A stretch of DNA of 64,000 nt from Siccibacter colletis (lineage in GTDB: Bacteria > Pseudomonadota > Gammaproteobacteria > Enterobacterales > Enterobacteriaceae). How positions within the stretch are numbered: position 1 is the stretch's first letter; each line of letters starts with the position of its first letter. Positions 1 to 8,569 of the stretch are shown piece after piece. The translations under genes and the position numbers were made by a program. The DNA lies in contig NZ_JMSQ01000005.1 in the NCBI RefSeq assembly GCF_000696575.1, forward strand, positions 226,120 through 290,119. The letters are read 5' to 3'. The notes beneath the pieces were generated by a model that had not been told where the DNA came from, searched no databases, and saw only the letters and a list, made by a program, of their open reading frames with translations.

Positions 1-298
1 CAACTGCGATCTGAACGTCAACGCGATGCTGAGCGGCCCGATGGGGGGCGATCAGCAGGTTGGCGCGCTGATTGCCGAAGGTAAAATCGATGTGCTGATC
101 TTCTTCTGGGACCCGCTTAACGCCGTGCCGCACGACCCGGATGTAAAAGCCCTGCTGCGCCTGGCAACCGTGTGGAATATTCCCGTGGCGACCAACGTTT
201 CCACTGCCGACCTGATCATCGAATCTGCGCAGTTTAGCCAGAGCATTGAGATTGGCATCCCCGACTATCAGCGCTATTTGTCAGAGCGTCTGAAGTAG
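1..298 (+). CDS. mgsA: Methylglyoxal synthase, C-terminal part (cut by window start)
   Basis: Methylglyoxal synthase converts dihydroxyacetone phosphate to methylglyoxal and phosphate, a bypass of lower glycolysis. The first 5' codons lie outside the window. The visible frame begins at base 2 and gives 98 residues of a family usually about 152 long. The GPMGGDQQ stretch, which carries an active-site aspartate, and the [12 protein letters not shown] stretch with the catalytic histidine are both present. The protein ends in [11 protein letters not shown], very like the E. coli end. It converges on helD with only 15 bases between the stops. Identity is secure from sequence similarity; only the N-terminus is unseen. 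Confidence 0.95.
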   Translation, partial: NCDLNVNAMLSGPMGGDQQVGALIAEGKIDVLIFFWDPLNAVPHDPDVKALLRLATVWNIPVATNVSTADLIIESAQFSQSIEIGIPDYQRYLSERLK

Positions 299-313
299 CC
301 GCCGCCGTCGCCC

Positions 314-2368
314 TCAGGGTTTGCGGGCGACGGGAACATCAAGCCGTTTGAGAATATCGACAAACGACGACGGCTGCGCTTTATCGAACAGTAACCACAC
401 CTTCTGCCTGGCGCGCGTCAGCGCCACGTACAGCAAACGCCGCTCCTCGGCATCGGGAAAATCTTCTGTCTCCGGCAGCAGCGCCTGCTCCATAATTGAC
501 TCTCGCGCCGGGGCCGGGAAACCATCCCTGCCCTCACTCAGCCCGAGGATAATGGCGTAGTCCGCCTGCTGGCCTTTGCTGGCGTGGATGGTCATAAAGT
601 CGATATTCAGCTTCGGCCAGCGGGTGGCCGCCTTTTCCAGCGCCGCCGGGCGCAGGTGGTGGTAACGGGCCATCACCAGAATCCGCTCATCGGGTTTTGC
701 ATAGCCGCTCAGCTTGTCGAGCAGGGGCTCAAGCTGGTCTTCCCCCAGCAGCGTAACGGCTTTTTTGTCTCCTGCGGTCAGGCTGTTGAGCGGCTTCGTC
801 AGCTGATGAGGGTTTTGCTGAATGAAGCGGTTGGCGATCTCGCCGATGCGGCTGTTGAAACGGTACGTGGTATCCAGCGCCGTCTGGTCCCCCTCGCCAA
901 AATGGTGGCTGAATGCCGTGGTCAGTGAGAGCTGCGCCCCGCTGAAGCGGTAGATAGCCTGCCAGTCATCGCCTACCGCGAACAGCGTGGTGTGCGCATT
1001 CTGGCGACGCAGCGCGGCAAGCAGCGCGGCACGCTGGGGCGAGATATCCTGAAACTCATCCACCAGAATATGTTTCCAGGGACTGACGAAACGCCCCTTG
1101 TCCAGCACGTTGATCGCCTGATGAATCAATCCGGCAAAATCGACCGCGTTTTCAGCTTTCAGCGCAGTCTTCCAGGCCTTGAGCAGCGGAGCCATTAATT
1201 TGACCCGTTTGCCAAACAGATCGCGCACCGCCTCCGGCGCATCGGCAATCATCTGCGCCTGCGCTCCGCCGTGGGTACGCATCAGACCAAGCCAGCGATC
1301 GAGCCGCGGAGCAAGGCGCTTGATAACCCCCGCATCCTGCCAGAATTCGCCTTCCGGCAACGTCCATTCCAGTTCCTCTTCCAGCCACTGACGCCAGCCC
1401 TTAAGCTGCGCCTTCTTCTCGCGACACTGCGTCTGCCACGCCTCGATCAGCAGCGCGTGGCGGGCTGCAGTGTCGTTTTCCAGCGCCGTCAGGGTCGGCG
1501 CTTTACGGCTTCCCTGGCTGATGATATAGAGCGCCAGCGAGTGGAAGGTGCGCGCGGTGATGTCGCTGGTGTGCAGTCGTGAAGCGATGCGCTCATCCAT
1601 CTCCTGAGCGGCCTTGCGGCCAAATGCCAGCAGCAGGATCTGTTCAGCGTTGGCGTGCTGGCGCAGCAGCAGCCAGCCCGCGCGGGCCACCAGCACCGAC
1701 GTTTTGCCGCTCCCGGCACCCGCGAGCACCAGCAACGCATCTTCGCCATTCACCACTGCCCTGGCCTGCGCCGGATTGAGCGGGGAACTCTCTACGCTGG
1801 TGAAAAAGTCGTCGTAGCGCGCCAGCATCGCAGCGGTATATTCCTGATTATGCGCAGCGCGTCGTTGCTCACTGTCGCTGAGCCACGCCTGGCATTTCTG
1901 CCAGGGTTCACGGGTGTTGTCGAATTCGTTCAGTCGCGCCTGAGGCAGCGGCAAGGCTGCGCAAGCCGCCTGAATGCGCTGGGCTATTCCCTCAATATCA
2001 CGTCGTCTGAGCCACTGCTCTTTGCCGACCAGCTGGTCGATGCCCTCCAGCGCTTCGTTCAGCACCCGGGCAGCGATGTCGCGCATCTCCTGGCTCCAGC
2101 TGTTCCACAACGCAGAAAGCTGCTGATAAAAGCGCTGGGTATCAGTCCACTCGGTGCCATGCAAACGCACAACTTTCTCATCCGGCAGCACGAATTCCAG
2201 TTCGCCCCAGACCAGACCGCGTTTGCAGTTTATCGCCAGCAACTGATTGAACGGGATCAGATATTCGTGCTTATCGCCGGCCACTTTCACCCCTGCCGTA
2301 AGCAGCGTGACGCGATCGTAGGGGTGCTGCGCGAGACGTTTGCCAAGAGACGTTGCTTTGAGTTCCAT
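314..2368 (-). CDS. helD: DNA helicase IV (UvrD/Rep superfamily 1)
   Basis: A 684-residue 3'-5' DNA helicase, the length usual for HelD of enterics. The Walker A motif AGAGSGKT is at about residues 216-223, the Walker B motif VDEFQD at about 436-441, and the late helicase motif VALTRARQK lies near the C-terminus. The roughly 190-residue N-terminal extension before the helicase core is typical of helicase IV and separates it from UvrD and Rep. The ATG at 2368 is divergent from yccF, leaving about 130 bases for two promoters. The role (recombination and repair accessory helicase) comes from E. coli knowledge, not from this sequence. Confidence 0.95.
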   Translation of the reverse strand: MELKATSLGKRLAQHPYDRVTLLTAGVKVAGDKHEYLIPFNQLLAINCKRGLVWGELEFVLPDEKVVRLHGTEWTDTQRFYQQLSALWNSWSQEMRDIAARVLNEALEGIDQLVGKEQWLRRRDIEGIAQRIQAACAALPLPQARLNEFDNTREPWQKCQAWLSDSEQRRAAHNQEYTAAMLARYDDFFTSVESSPLNPAQARAVVNGEDALLVLAGAGSGKTSVLVARAGWLLLRQHANAEQILLLAFGRKAAQEMDERIASRLHTSDITARTFHSLALYIISQGSRKAPTLTALENDTAARHALLIEAWQTQCREKKAQLKGWRQWLEEELEWTLPEGEFWQDAGVIKRLAPRLDRWLGLMRTHGGAQAQMIADAPEAVRDLFGKRVKLMAPLLKAWKTALKAENAVDFAGLIHQAINVLDKGRFVSPWKHILVDEFQDISPQRAALLAALRRQNAHTTLFAVGDDWQAIYRFSGAQLSLTTAFSHHFGEGDQTALDTTYRFNSRIGEIANRFIQQNPHQLTKPLNSLTAGDKKAVTLLGEDQLEPLLDKLSGYAKPDERILVMARYHHLRPAALEKAATRWPKLNIDFMTIHASKGQQADYAIILGLSEGRDGFPAPARESIMEQALLPETEDFPDAEERRLLYVALTRARQKVWLLFDKAQPSSFVDILKRLDVPVARKP

Positions 2369-2496
2369 GTCGATGCCAGAGTAAACGCAAAATGAGCCGT
2401 CAGTTTACCCGTCACAGAGATCACGCTCCAGAGCAAAAACGCGTTACAATTGCTGCGGTTAGTGATTTGGCTCAGACGACACGCCGGGGAGGCGAT

Positions 2497-2943
2497 ATGC
2501 GCACCGTTCTTAATATCCTTAATTTTGTTCTGGGTGGGTTTGCCACCACGCTGTCATGGCTGCTGGCTACACTGGTCAGCATCATCTGTATCGTTACGCT
2601 ACCGCTTACCCGCTCGTGCTGGGAAATTACTAAACTGTCGCTGGTGCCCTACGGCAATGAACCCATCCACGTTGATGAACTGAACCCGGACAGTAAAAAT
2701 GTGCTGCTCAACACCGGCGGTACGCTGCTTAACGTGTTATGGGTGATTTTTTTCGGCTGGTGGCTGTGCGTGATGCATATTGTGGTAGGCATTGCCCAGT
2801 GCGTTACGCTTATCGGCATCCCGGTGGGCATTGCCAACTTTAAGATTGCCGGCATTGCGCTCTGGCCGGTTGGACGCCGCGTAGTCAGCGTTGAAACCGC
2901 ACGCGCAGCCCGGGAAGCCAACGCCCGTCGTCGTTTCGGGTAA
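2497..2943 (+). CDS. yccF: YccF inner membrane protein
   Basis: A 148-residue membrane protein of the YccF family, function not established. I chose the ATG at 2497 because it follows a GGGGAGG ribosome site and gives MRTVLNILNFVLGGF, matching the E. coli start; a longer in-frame start at 2392 lacks such a site. Three or four hydrophobic segments are visible, with two similar blocks (WLLATLVSIICIVTLPL and WWLCVMHIVVGIAQCVTLIG), suggesting an internal duplication around a membrane hairpin. It lies 18 bases before yccS on the same strand, so the two are probably cotranscribed. Confidence 0.9.
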   Translation: MRTVLNILNFVLGGFATTLSWLLATLVSIICIVTLPLTRSCWEITKLSLVPYGNEPIHVDELNPDSKNVLLNTGGTLLNVLWVIFFGWWLCVMHIVVGIAQCVTLIGIPVGIANFKIAGIALWPVGRRVVSVETARAAREANARRRFG

Positions 2944-2961
2944 CACAAGGAACGCCCGCTT

Positions 2962-5097
2962 ATGCTCAGCCCCCTGCTACGCCGTTATACATGGAACAGC
3001 GCCTGGCTCTATAACCTACGGATCTTTATTGCGCTCAGCGGCACCGCTGCGCTGCCGTGGTGGCTGGGCGAGGTAAAGCTGACCATCCCGCTCACCCTCG
3101 GGGTGGTTGCCGCCGCACTGGCGGATCTGGACGACCGGTTAAGTGGGCGGCTACGCAATCTGCTGATCACCCTGATCAGCTTTTTTATCGCCTCGGCCTC
3201 CGTCGAGCTGTTATTTGACTGGCCGTGGCTGTTTGCTTTTGGTCTGACGCTATCCACCAGCGGATTTATTCTGCTCGGCGGCCTTGGCCAGCGCTATGCC
3301 ACCATCGCTTTTGGCGCCCTGCTGATCGCGATCTACACCATGCTCGGGGTCTCGCTCTACGATCACTGGTATCAGCAACCGCTGCTGCTGATTGCCGGTG
3401 CGGTCTGGTACAACCTGCTGACGCTGGCCGGGCATTTACTGTTTCCTATCCGCCCGCTGCAGGACAATCTTGCCCGCTGCTTTGAGCAGCTTGCCGCCTA
3501 TCTTGAGATTAAATCACACCTGTATGACCCGGATATCGAAAGCGACCGCGATGCACCGGTTGTCGAGCTGGCGCTGGCTAACAGCAAGCTGGTTACCACC
3601 CTTAATCAGACCAAAGCCTCGTTACTGACACGGCTGCGAGGCGATCGGGGCCAACGCGGTACCCGGCGCACGCTGCACTATTATTTCGTCGCCCAGGATA
3701 TTCACGAGCGTGCCAGCTCGTCGCACATCCAGTACCAGGCCCTGCGTGAAAAATTTCGCTACAGCGACGTCATGTTCCGCTTCCAGCGCCTGCTTTCCAT
3801 GCAGTCCCAGGCGTGCGCACAGTTATCACGCTCTATTTTACTGCGAACGCCCTATCAGCATAACCCACGCTTCGAACGCGTATTCAGCCACCTGGATGCC
3901 GCGCTCGACCGCATCCGCGCCAGCGGAACCTCTCCCGCAGAGATGAAAGCGGTGGGCTATCTGATAAGCAACCTCAAGGCTATCGACGCGCAACTGGCAA
4001 CCATTGAATCGGAACAGGCACTGGCCGCGCCGCGCGTCGAATCTGAGCATCAGCTCGCCGACGACGGCCTGAACGGCTTCAGCGATGTCTGGCTGCGCCT
4101 GAGCCGTAATTTCACCCCGGAATCAGCGCTGTTCCGCCACGCGGTGCGCATGTCCATCGTATTGTGCGTCGGCTATGCCTTTATTCAGCTTACCGGCCTT
4201 GAGCATGGCTACTGGATATTGCTGACCAGCCTGTTTGTCTGCCAGCCCAACTACAACGCCACGCGGCACAGGCTGCGGCTGCGCGTGCTCGGGACGCTGA
4301 TTGGTGTCGCCATCGGCATTCCGGTGCTGTACTTCGTTCCCTCGCTTGAAGGACAGCTTATTTTGATCGTTATTACCGGCGTGCTGTTTTTTGCCTTCCG
4401 TAACGTGCAGTACGCCCACGCCACGATGTTCATCACGCTGCTGGTACTGTTGTGCTTCAACCTGCTGGGCGAAGGCTTTGTGGTAGCGATGCCGCGCATC
4501 TTTGATACGCTGGTGGGCTGTGCTATTGCCTGGGCGGCGGTCAGTTTTATCTGGCCAGACTGGCAGTTCCGCCGCCTGCCGCAGGTGATTAGCCAGGCGC
4601 TTAATGCTAACTGCCGTTACCTGGATGCCATTCTGGAGCAGTATCACCAGGGGCGTGATAACCGCCTGCAATACCGTATCGCCCGCCGCGATGCTCATAA
4701 CCGCGATGCGGAGCTGGCCTCGGTAGTGTCGAACATGGCTACAGAACCGCAGGCCAGCGCCACGCTACGTGAAACCGCGTTTCGCCTGTTATGCCTGAAT
4801 CATACCTTCACCAGCTATATTTCTGCGCTCGGTGCGCACCGTGAAAAACTGACCAATACGGCGATCCTGCAACTGCTGGACGATGCCGTATGCTACGTCG
4901 ATGATGCGCTGCATCACGCGCCTGCAGACAAACAGCGCGTGCAGACAGCACTTGCTGACCTGGCGCAGCGCATCAACCACCTTGAACCACGCGCAGACAG
5001 TAAAGAGCCGCTGGTTCTTCAGCAGATTGGCTTACTGATTTCGCTCCTGCCGGAACTCAGCTCCCTGCAACAGCAGATCGATCACTCGCCGGCATGA
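2962..5097 (+). CDS. yccS: YccS, FUSC-family inner membrane transporter-like protein
   Basis: A 711-residue member of the fusaric-acid-resistance (FUSC/YccS/YhfK) family, a few residues shorter than the E. coli protein. Two blocks of membrane helices are visible, at about residues 17-160 and 385-530. A soluble, charged segment lies between them and a cytoplasmic tail follows. The conserved stretch HGYWILLTSLFVCQPNY begins the second membrane block. The ATG follows an AAGGAA site. The family is linked to export of aromatic acids, but no substrate is known for YccS, so transport is an inference. The 3' end overlaps the convergent sxy by 16 bases. Confidence 0.92.
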   Translation: MLSPLLRRYTWNSAWLYNLRIFIALSGTAALPWWLGEVKLTIPLTLGVVAAALADLDDRLSGRLRNLLITLISFFIASASVELLFDWPWLFAFGLTLSTSGFILLGGLGQRYATIAFGALLIAIYTMLGVSLYDHWYQQPLLLIAGAVWYNLLTLAGHLLFPIRPLQDNLARCFEQLAAYLEIKSHLYDPDIESDRDAPVVELALANSKLVTTLNQTKASLLTRLRGDRGQRGTRRTLHYYFVAQDIHERASSSHIQYQALREKFRYSDVMFRFQRLLSMQSQACAQLSRSILLRTPYQHNPRFERVFSHLDAALDRIRASGTSPAEMKAVGYLISNLKAIDAQLATIESEQALAAPRVESEHQLADDGLNGFSDVWLRLSRNFTPESALFRHAVRMSIVLCVGYAFIQLTGLEHGYWILLTSLFVCQPNYNATRHRLRLRVLGTLIGVAIGIPVLYFVPSLEGQLILIVITGVLFFAFRNVQYAHATMFITLLVLLCFNLLGEGFVVAMPRIFDTLVGCAIAWAAVSFIWPDWQFRRLPQVISQALNANCRYLDAILEQYHQGRDNRLQYRIARRDAHNRDAELASVVSNMATEPQASATLRETAFRLLCLNHTFTSYISALGAHREKLTNTAILQLLDDAVCYVDDALHHAPADKQRVQTALADLAQRINHLEPRADSKEPLVLQQIGLLISLLPELSSLQQQIDHSPA

Positions 5098-5708
5098 GTC
5101 TGGTCACCGCGCGTGACACGGTGATACCACTCATGCAGGGCGTTACGTGTGTCAGATGGCAGCGCGGCGGAGTGAAGCCCTGCCACCGCGCCCGCCAGCG
5201 CCATCAGCGCCCGCAGTCCGGCATGTTTGTTGATTTGACGAATACGCAGCCAGGCTTCCTGAGGGCCACAGGCCTGAAGGGTTTGGGCGTCGCGAATCTC
5301 AGCCGCGCACAGCTGCGCCTCAAGCTGAAAAGTAATATTTGGCAGATCCTTCAGCCGCTTTATCGATTCGCGTTTGAACTTTTCCCGGCGGGCATCCTGT
5401 AAGGCGCGCGTTGAAAGCTGCAATAGCGTTGCCGGTTCCTGCCACAGCTGCTCCTCCACCAGAAAATAATTGAGTGAGATGCGTCTGCCCCGCTTGGGCA
5501 AGCACAGCAATTTTGGCTTTGTACCCACATGGTATTCGGCGCAAGCTTCGCAGGCCCGCAGATAGAGCTCGCCTTCACAGACCATCGCGAACACAGTGTT
5601 GTCGATGGCCAGACTGTAGCCCCCAAACAGCGCCCGACAGTCAATCTTGCCCAGCGACTTGAGGTATTCCCGAGATTTATTGATTCTGTCATAAGATAAA
5701 GATTTCAT
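5082..5708 (-). CDS. sxy: Competence regulator Sxy/TfoX
   Basis: Sxy acts with CRP at CRP-S promoters to switch on DNA-uptake genes. The 208-residue product has the TfoX N-terminal domain (LFGGYSLAIDNTVFAMVCEGELYLRA, residues about 28-53) and a C-terminal domain with LRIRQINKHAGLRALMAL. I chose the ATG at 5708 (MKSLSYDRI), which follows AAGGAA by seven bases and matches the E. coli start. Earlier in-frame ATGs (to 5732) read through the ribosome site. It shares a divergent control region with sulA and overlaps the yccS end by 16 bases. The middle of the protein diverges more from E. coli than its neighbours do. Confidence 0.9.
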   Translation of the reverse strand: MKSLSYDRINKSREYLKSLGKIDCRALFGGYSLAIDNTVFAMVCEGELYLRACEACAEYHVGTKPKLLCLPKRGRRISLNYFLVEEQLWQEPATLLQLSTRALQDARREKFKRESIKRLKDLPNITFQLEAQLCAAEIRDAQTLQACGPQEAWLRIRQINKHAGLRALMALAGAVAGLHSAALPSDTRNALHEWYHRVTRGDQTHAGE

Positions 5709-5863
5709 GATAATTTCCTTATTAATCATCATATAAGACTCTTTTCATGTAATTAGTAGAGCCTTTAACAGGAAAATATTTAACTTAGGGGATAACAGCA
5801 ACCGGAATTTAATCTGTTCCGAAAGTAGCGATGAATTTTGCGAGCCGCTTCCGAAATTTTTGA

Positions 5864-5906
5864 TTGATCTTTATGCGAAGCAGCGGTACTGTATATGCAT
5901 ACAGTA
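5864..5906 (+). promoter_or_regulatory. sulA promoter with overlapping LexA box
   Basis: A -35 element TTGATC (5864-5869) and a -10 element TACTGT (5887-5892) are separated by 17 bases. The LexA operator CTGTATATGCATACAG (5889-5904) is a full match to CTGT-N8-ACAG inside a longer palindrome (5887-5906), and it covers the -10 region. This arrangement, with repressor directly on the -10, is the same as in E. coli sulA and predicts tight SOS control. Confidence 0.93.
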
Positions 5907-5926
5907 ACCCACAGGCGGGATTCATT

Positions 5927-6430
5927 ATGTACGTATCTGGTTATGAAACACACCCTGACTACAAACAACCTCTTTCGCAGGATCGTCACGCTTCCGGCGA
6001 GACGGTAAAAGGTATGATCAGTGAAGTGGTTTACCGTGAAGACCAGCCGTGGGTAACGCAGATGGTGCTGCTGCCGCTGCTGCAACAGCTTGGTAAGCAA
6101 TCGCGCTGGCAGCTGTGGTTAACGCCGCAGCAAAAGCTGAGCCGTTCATGGGTGCAAACCGCTGGCCTGCCGTTAACTAAAGTGATGCAGGTGAGTCAGA
6201 TGGCTCCGGAATTTACGGTAGAGACGATGGCGCGCGCGCTACGTACCGGTAACTACAGCGTCGTGATTGGCTGGCTGCCTCATGAACTCACCCGCGATGA
6301 GCAAAAAACACTCACTGAAGCGGCAGAAATGGGTAATGCGGTAGGCTTTGTGATGCGTCCATTACAGAGCACATCGTACAGCCACGGACCACTTTCTGGC
6401 CTAAAGATTCATTCGAGTTTGTATCATTAA
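5927..6430 (+). CDS. sulA: SOS cell-division inhibitor SulA
   Basis: SulA binds FtsZ and blocks ring assembly during DNA damage; it is then degraded by Lon. The 167-residue product carries the conserved core [32 protein letters not shown] and [14 protein letters not shown]. It ends in [11 protein letters not shown], the C-terminal tail recognised by Lon in E. coli. The ATG at 5927 (MYVSGYE) matches the family start and sits just after the LexA-controlled promoter. Longer upstream in-frame starts would lie inside the operator and are rejected. The first 30 residues vary from E. coli, as is usual for this gene. Confidence 0.95.
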   Translation: MYVSGYETHPDYKQPLSQDRHASGETVKGMISEVVYREDQPWVTQMVLLPLLQQLGKQSRWQLWLTPQQKLSRSWVQTAGLPLTKVMQVSQMAPEFTVETMARALRTGNYSVVIGWLPHELTRDEQKTLTEAAEMGNAVGFVMRPLQSTSYSHGPLSGLKIHSSLYH

Positions 6431-6784
6431 GTAAATTTAAGAGAATTCCCACGTAATATTTTTGTCACGGCCAGGCCATTAACAATTAAGCAATAGTTCC
6501 CTTCCTGCTTAGGTTTGCTGGGGTTTTCATCAAAATGCGTTGTCCAAAAAAAAGGCATAAATGTTAAAAAATATGTTTGCAATCTGTTTTTTTTCATATG
6601 CCTGACGGGGTTCACACTTGTAAGTTTCCAACTACGTTGTAGACTTTACATCGCCAGGGTTGCTCATCATAAACCGAACTTATCGGTAGAGTTACAAATG
6701 AGCCAATAACCCCGGTGTAAGGATTTAACCGTGAGCTCTTTTAAGGCGTTCATGGCCATTTTGGATGATAACGAGGCGCAAAAA
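6431..6784 (+). other. ompA upstream region and long mRNA leader
   Basis: This 354-base gap holds no gene. The first 180 bases are AT-rich with no feature I can name. From 6601 on it follows the E. coli ompA promoter and leader closely. The last bases before the start, GATGATAACGAGGCGC, include the ribosome site and the segment that the sRNA MicA pairs with in E. coli. The leader from the predicted start site is about 130 bases, a length known to stabilise ompA mRNA. Confidence 0.75.
6618..6645 (+). promoter_or_regulatory. ompA promoter
   Basis: TTGTAA (6618-6623) and TAGACT (6640-6645) with a 16-base spacer sit in a block nearly identical to the E. coli ompA promoter (CACACTTGTAAG...TTGTAGACTTTACATCG). 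Confidence 0.75.
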
Positions 6785-7861
6785 ATGAAAAAGACAGCTA
6801 TCGCGATTGCAGTGGCACTGGCTGGCTTCGCTACCGTAGCGCAAGCCGCTCCGAAAGATAACACCTGGTACACTGGTGCTAAGCTGGGTTGGTCCCAGTA
6901 CCACGACACCGGTTTCGACGGTAACGGCTACGACAATGGTATCGGTAGTGGTCCGACCCACGAAAACCAGCTGGGCGCAGGTGCCTTCGCAGGTTATCAG
7001 GTTAACCCGTATGTTGGTTTCGAAATCGGCTACGACTGGCTGGGACGCATGGAGTATAAAGGTCAGCCAGAAAACGGCGCGCTGAAAGCTCAGGGCATCC
7101 AGCTGACTACCAAACTTAGCTACCCGGTTACTGACGAGCTGGACGTTTACACCCGTCTCGGTGGTATGGTATGGCGTGCAGACGCTACCGCTGTTAACGC
7201 GGAAGGCGTTCGTCTGAAAGACCACGACACCGGCGTATCCCCGCTGGCTGCTGGTGGTGTTGAGTGGGCAGTTACCCGCGACATCGCTACCCGTCTGGAA
7301 TACCAGTGGACCAACAACATCGGTGACCGTAACACCGTTGGTACCCGTCCGGACAACGGCATGCTGAGCGTTGGCGTTTCCTACCGTTTCGGTCAGGAAG
7401 AAGCTCCGGCTCCAGTTGTAGCTCCGGCTCCGGCTCCGGCTCCGGAAGTACAGACCAAGCACTTCACTCTGAAGTCTGACGTTCTGTTCAACTTCAACAA
7501 AGCAACCCTGAAACCGGAAGGTCAGCAGGCGCTGGATCAGATGTACACCCAGCTGAGCAACCTGGATCCGAAAGACGGTTCCGTAGTGGTTCTGGGCTTC
7601 ACTGACCGCATCGGTTCTGACTCCTACAACCAGGGTCTGTCTGAGAAACGTGCTCAGTCCGTAGTTGACTACCTCGTTTCTAAAGGTATCCCGTCTAACA
7701 AGATCTCTGCACGTGGCATGGGTGAATCCAACCCGGTTACTGGCAACACCTGTGACAACGTGAAAGCGCGTGCTGCGCTGATCGATTGCCTGGCGCCGGA
7801 CCGTCGCGTAGAAATCGAAGTTAAAGGCATCAAAGACGTTGTAACTCAGCCGCAGGCTTAA
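6785..7861 (+). CDS. ompA: Outer membrane protein A
   Basis: A 358-residue major outer membrane protein. The signal peptide [21 protein letters not shown] is cleaved before APKDN. An eight-stranded barrel follows to about residue 195, then a proline-alanine hinge ([15 protein letters not shown]). The periplasmic OmpA-like domain binds peptidoglycan ([41 protein letters not shown]). I use the ATG at 6785, directly after the conserved ribosome site, not the upstream in-frame ATG at 6731 inside the leader. Surface loops differ from E. coli, as expected for phage- and antibody-exposed parts. Codon use is that of a highly expressed gene. Confidence 0.98.
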   Translation: MKKTAIAIAVALAGFATVAQAAPKDNTWYTGAKLGWSQYHDTGFDGNGYDNGIGSGPTHENQLGAGAFAGYQVNPYVGFEIGYDWLGRMEYKGQPENGALKAQGIQLTTKLSYPVTDELDVYTRLGGMVWRADATAVNAEGVRLKDHDTGVSPLAAGGVEWAVTRDIATRLEYQWTNNIGDRNTVGTRPDNGMLSVGVSYRFGQEEAPAPVVAPAPAPAPEVQTKHFTLKSDVLFNFNKATLKPEGQQALDQMYTQLSNLDPKDGSVVVLGFTDRIGSDSYNQGLSEKRAQSVVDYLVSKGIPSNKISARGMGESNPVTGNTCDNVKARAALIDCLAPDRRVEIEVKGIKDVVTQPQA

Positions 7862-7874
7862 GTTACCCGCTCTT

Positions 7875-7907
7875 AAAAAAACCCCGCTTCGGCGGGGTTT
7901 TTTATTT
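7875..7907 (+). terminator. ompA intrinsic terminator
   Basis: Perfect stem ACCCCGC-TTCG-GCGGGGT (7881-7898) with a UUCG-type tetraloop, A-run before and T-run after, 14 bases past the ompA stop. The flanking A and T runs make it likely to work for matP from the other strand too. Confidence 0.93.
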
Positions 7908-7925
7908 CAGGCGTCGGTAAAAACG

Positions 7926-8384
7926 TTAAGGCTTCTCTTTACCCAACATCGCCTTTAGATCCTGCTTGAGCGTGGACATCTGCGACGCGTATTTCTCTTT
8001 GCGCTCCGCGTCCTCAATCAGCTGGACGATGGTTTCTGACAACGTCACGCCGCGTCGCTGCGCCAGATCGGCGAGCCGCTGCCAGACCATAAATTCAAGG
8101 TCGATGGATTTTTTGCGGGTGTGCTGATGTTCAGCATTGAAATGACGTTTGCGGCGCGCACGAATGGTCTGCTTCATCCGGTTCGCGAGTTGCGGATTCA
8201 TGTGCTTATCAATCCATCCCAGCACTTTTACCGGCTCGTTCTCCATGCTGAGTAACAGATCAACTGCCTCTTTCGCCGCGCTGGATTCAATATAGCGAGT
8301 AATAAGCTCACCTTCCCGGTGCTTTTTCACCAGATATTTCCATTTCCAGCCGCTCTCGAGATTTTCTAGTTGTTGATATTTCAT
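7926..8384 (-). CDS. matP: Ter macrodomain organiser MatP
   Basis: MatP binds matS sites in the replication terminus, condenses the Ter macrodomain and links it to the divisome through ZapB. The 152-residue product begins [33 protein letters not shown] as in E. coli. It contains the DNA-binding ribbon-helix-helix region ([34 protein letters not shown], about 108-142) and a short C-terminal coiled coil. It converges on ompA across their shared terminator. In this window the target protein sites (matS) were not recognised by eye. Confidence 0.95.
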   Translation of the reverse strand: MKYQQLENLESGWKWKYLVKKHREGELITRYIESSAAKEAVDLLLSMENEPVKVLGWIDKHMNPQLANRMKQTIRARRKRHFNAEHQHTRKKSIDLEFMVWQRLADLAQRRGVTLSETIVQLIEDAERKEKYASQMSTLKQDLKAMLGKEKP

Positions 8385-8569
8385 CGTAATCTCAGTGTGA
8401 CCGCGTAACTCATTTCAGAATATCAGTTTTTTAGCATTTCGCTGAGCATAAATCGTCTGGATGTGAAACCGCGTAAGAATCTTAGCGTCGGGTGGCGCTT
8501 TAGCGGTGTGCTGCCTCGCCGGTTACGGTATAATCCCGCTTTTGAAATCTGACTGAAAAAACATCGACT

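Noticed and set aside
305..333. CCGTCGCCC/GGGCGACGG inverted repeat between mgsA and helD
   Set aside because: A good stem but with no T-run on either strand and partly inside the helD 3' end; not enough to call a terminator.
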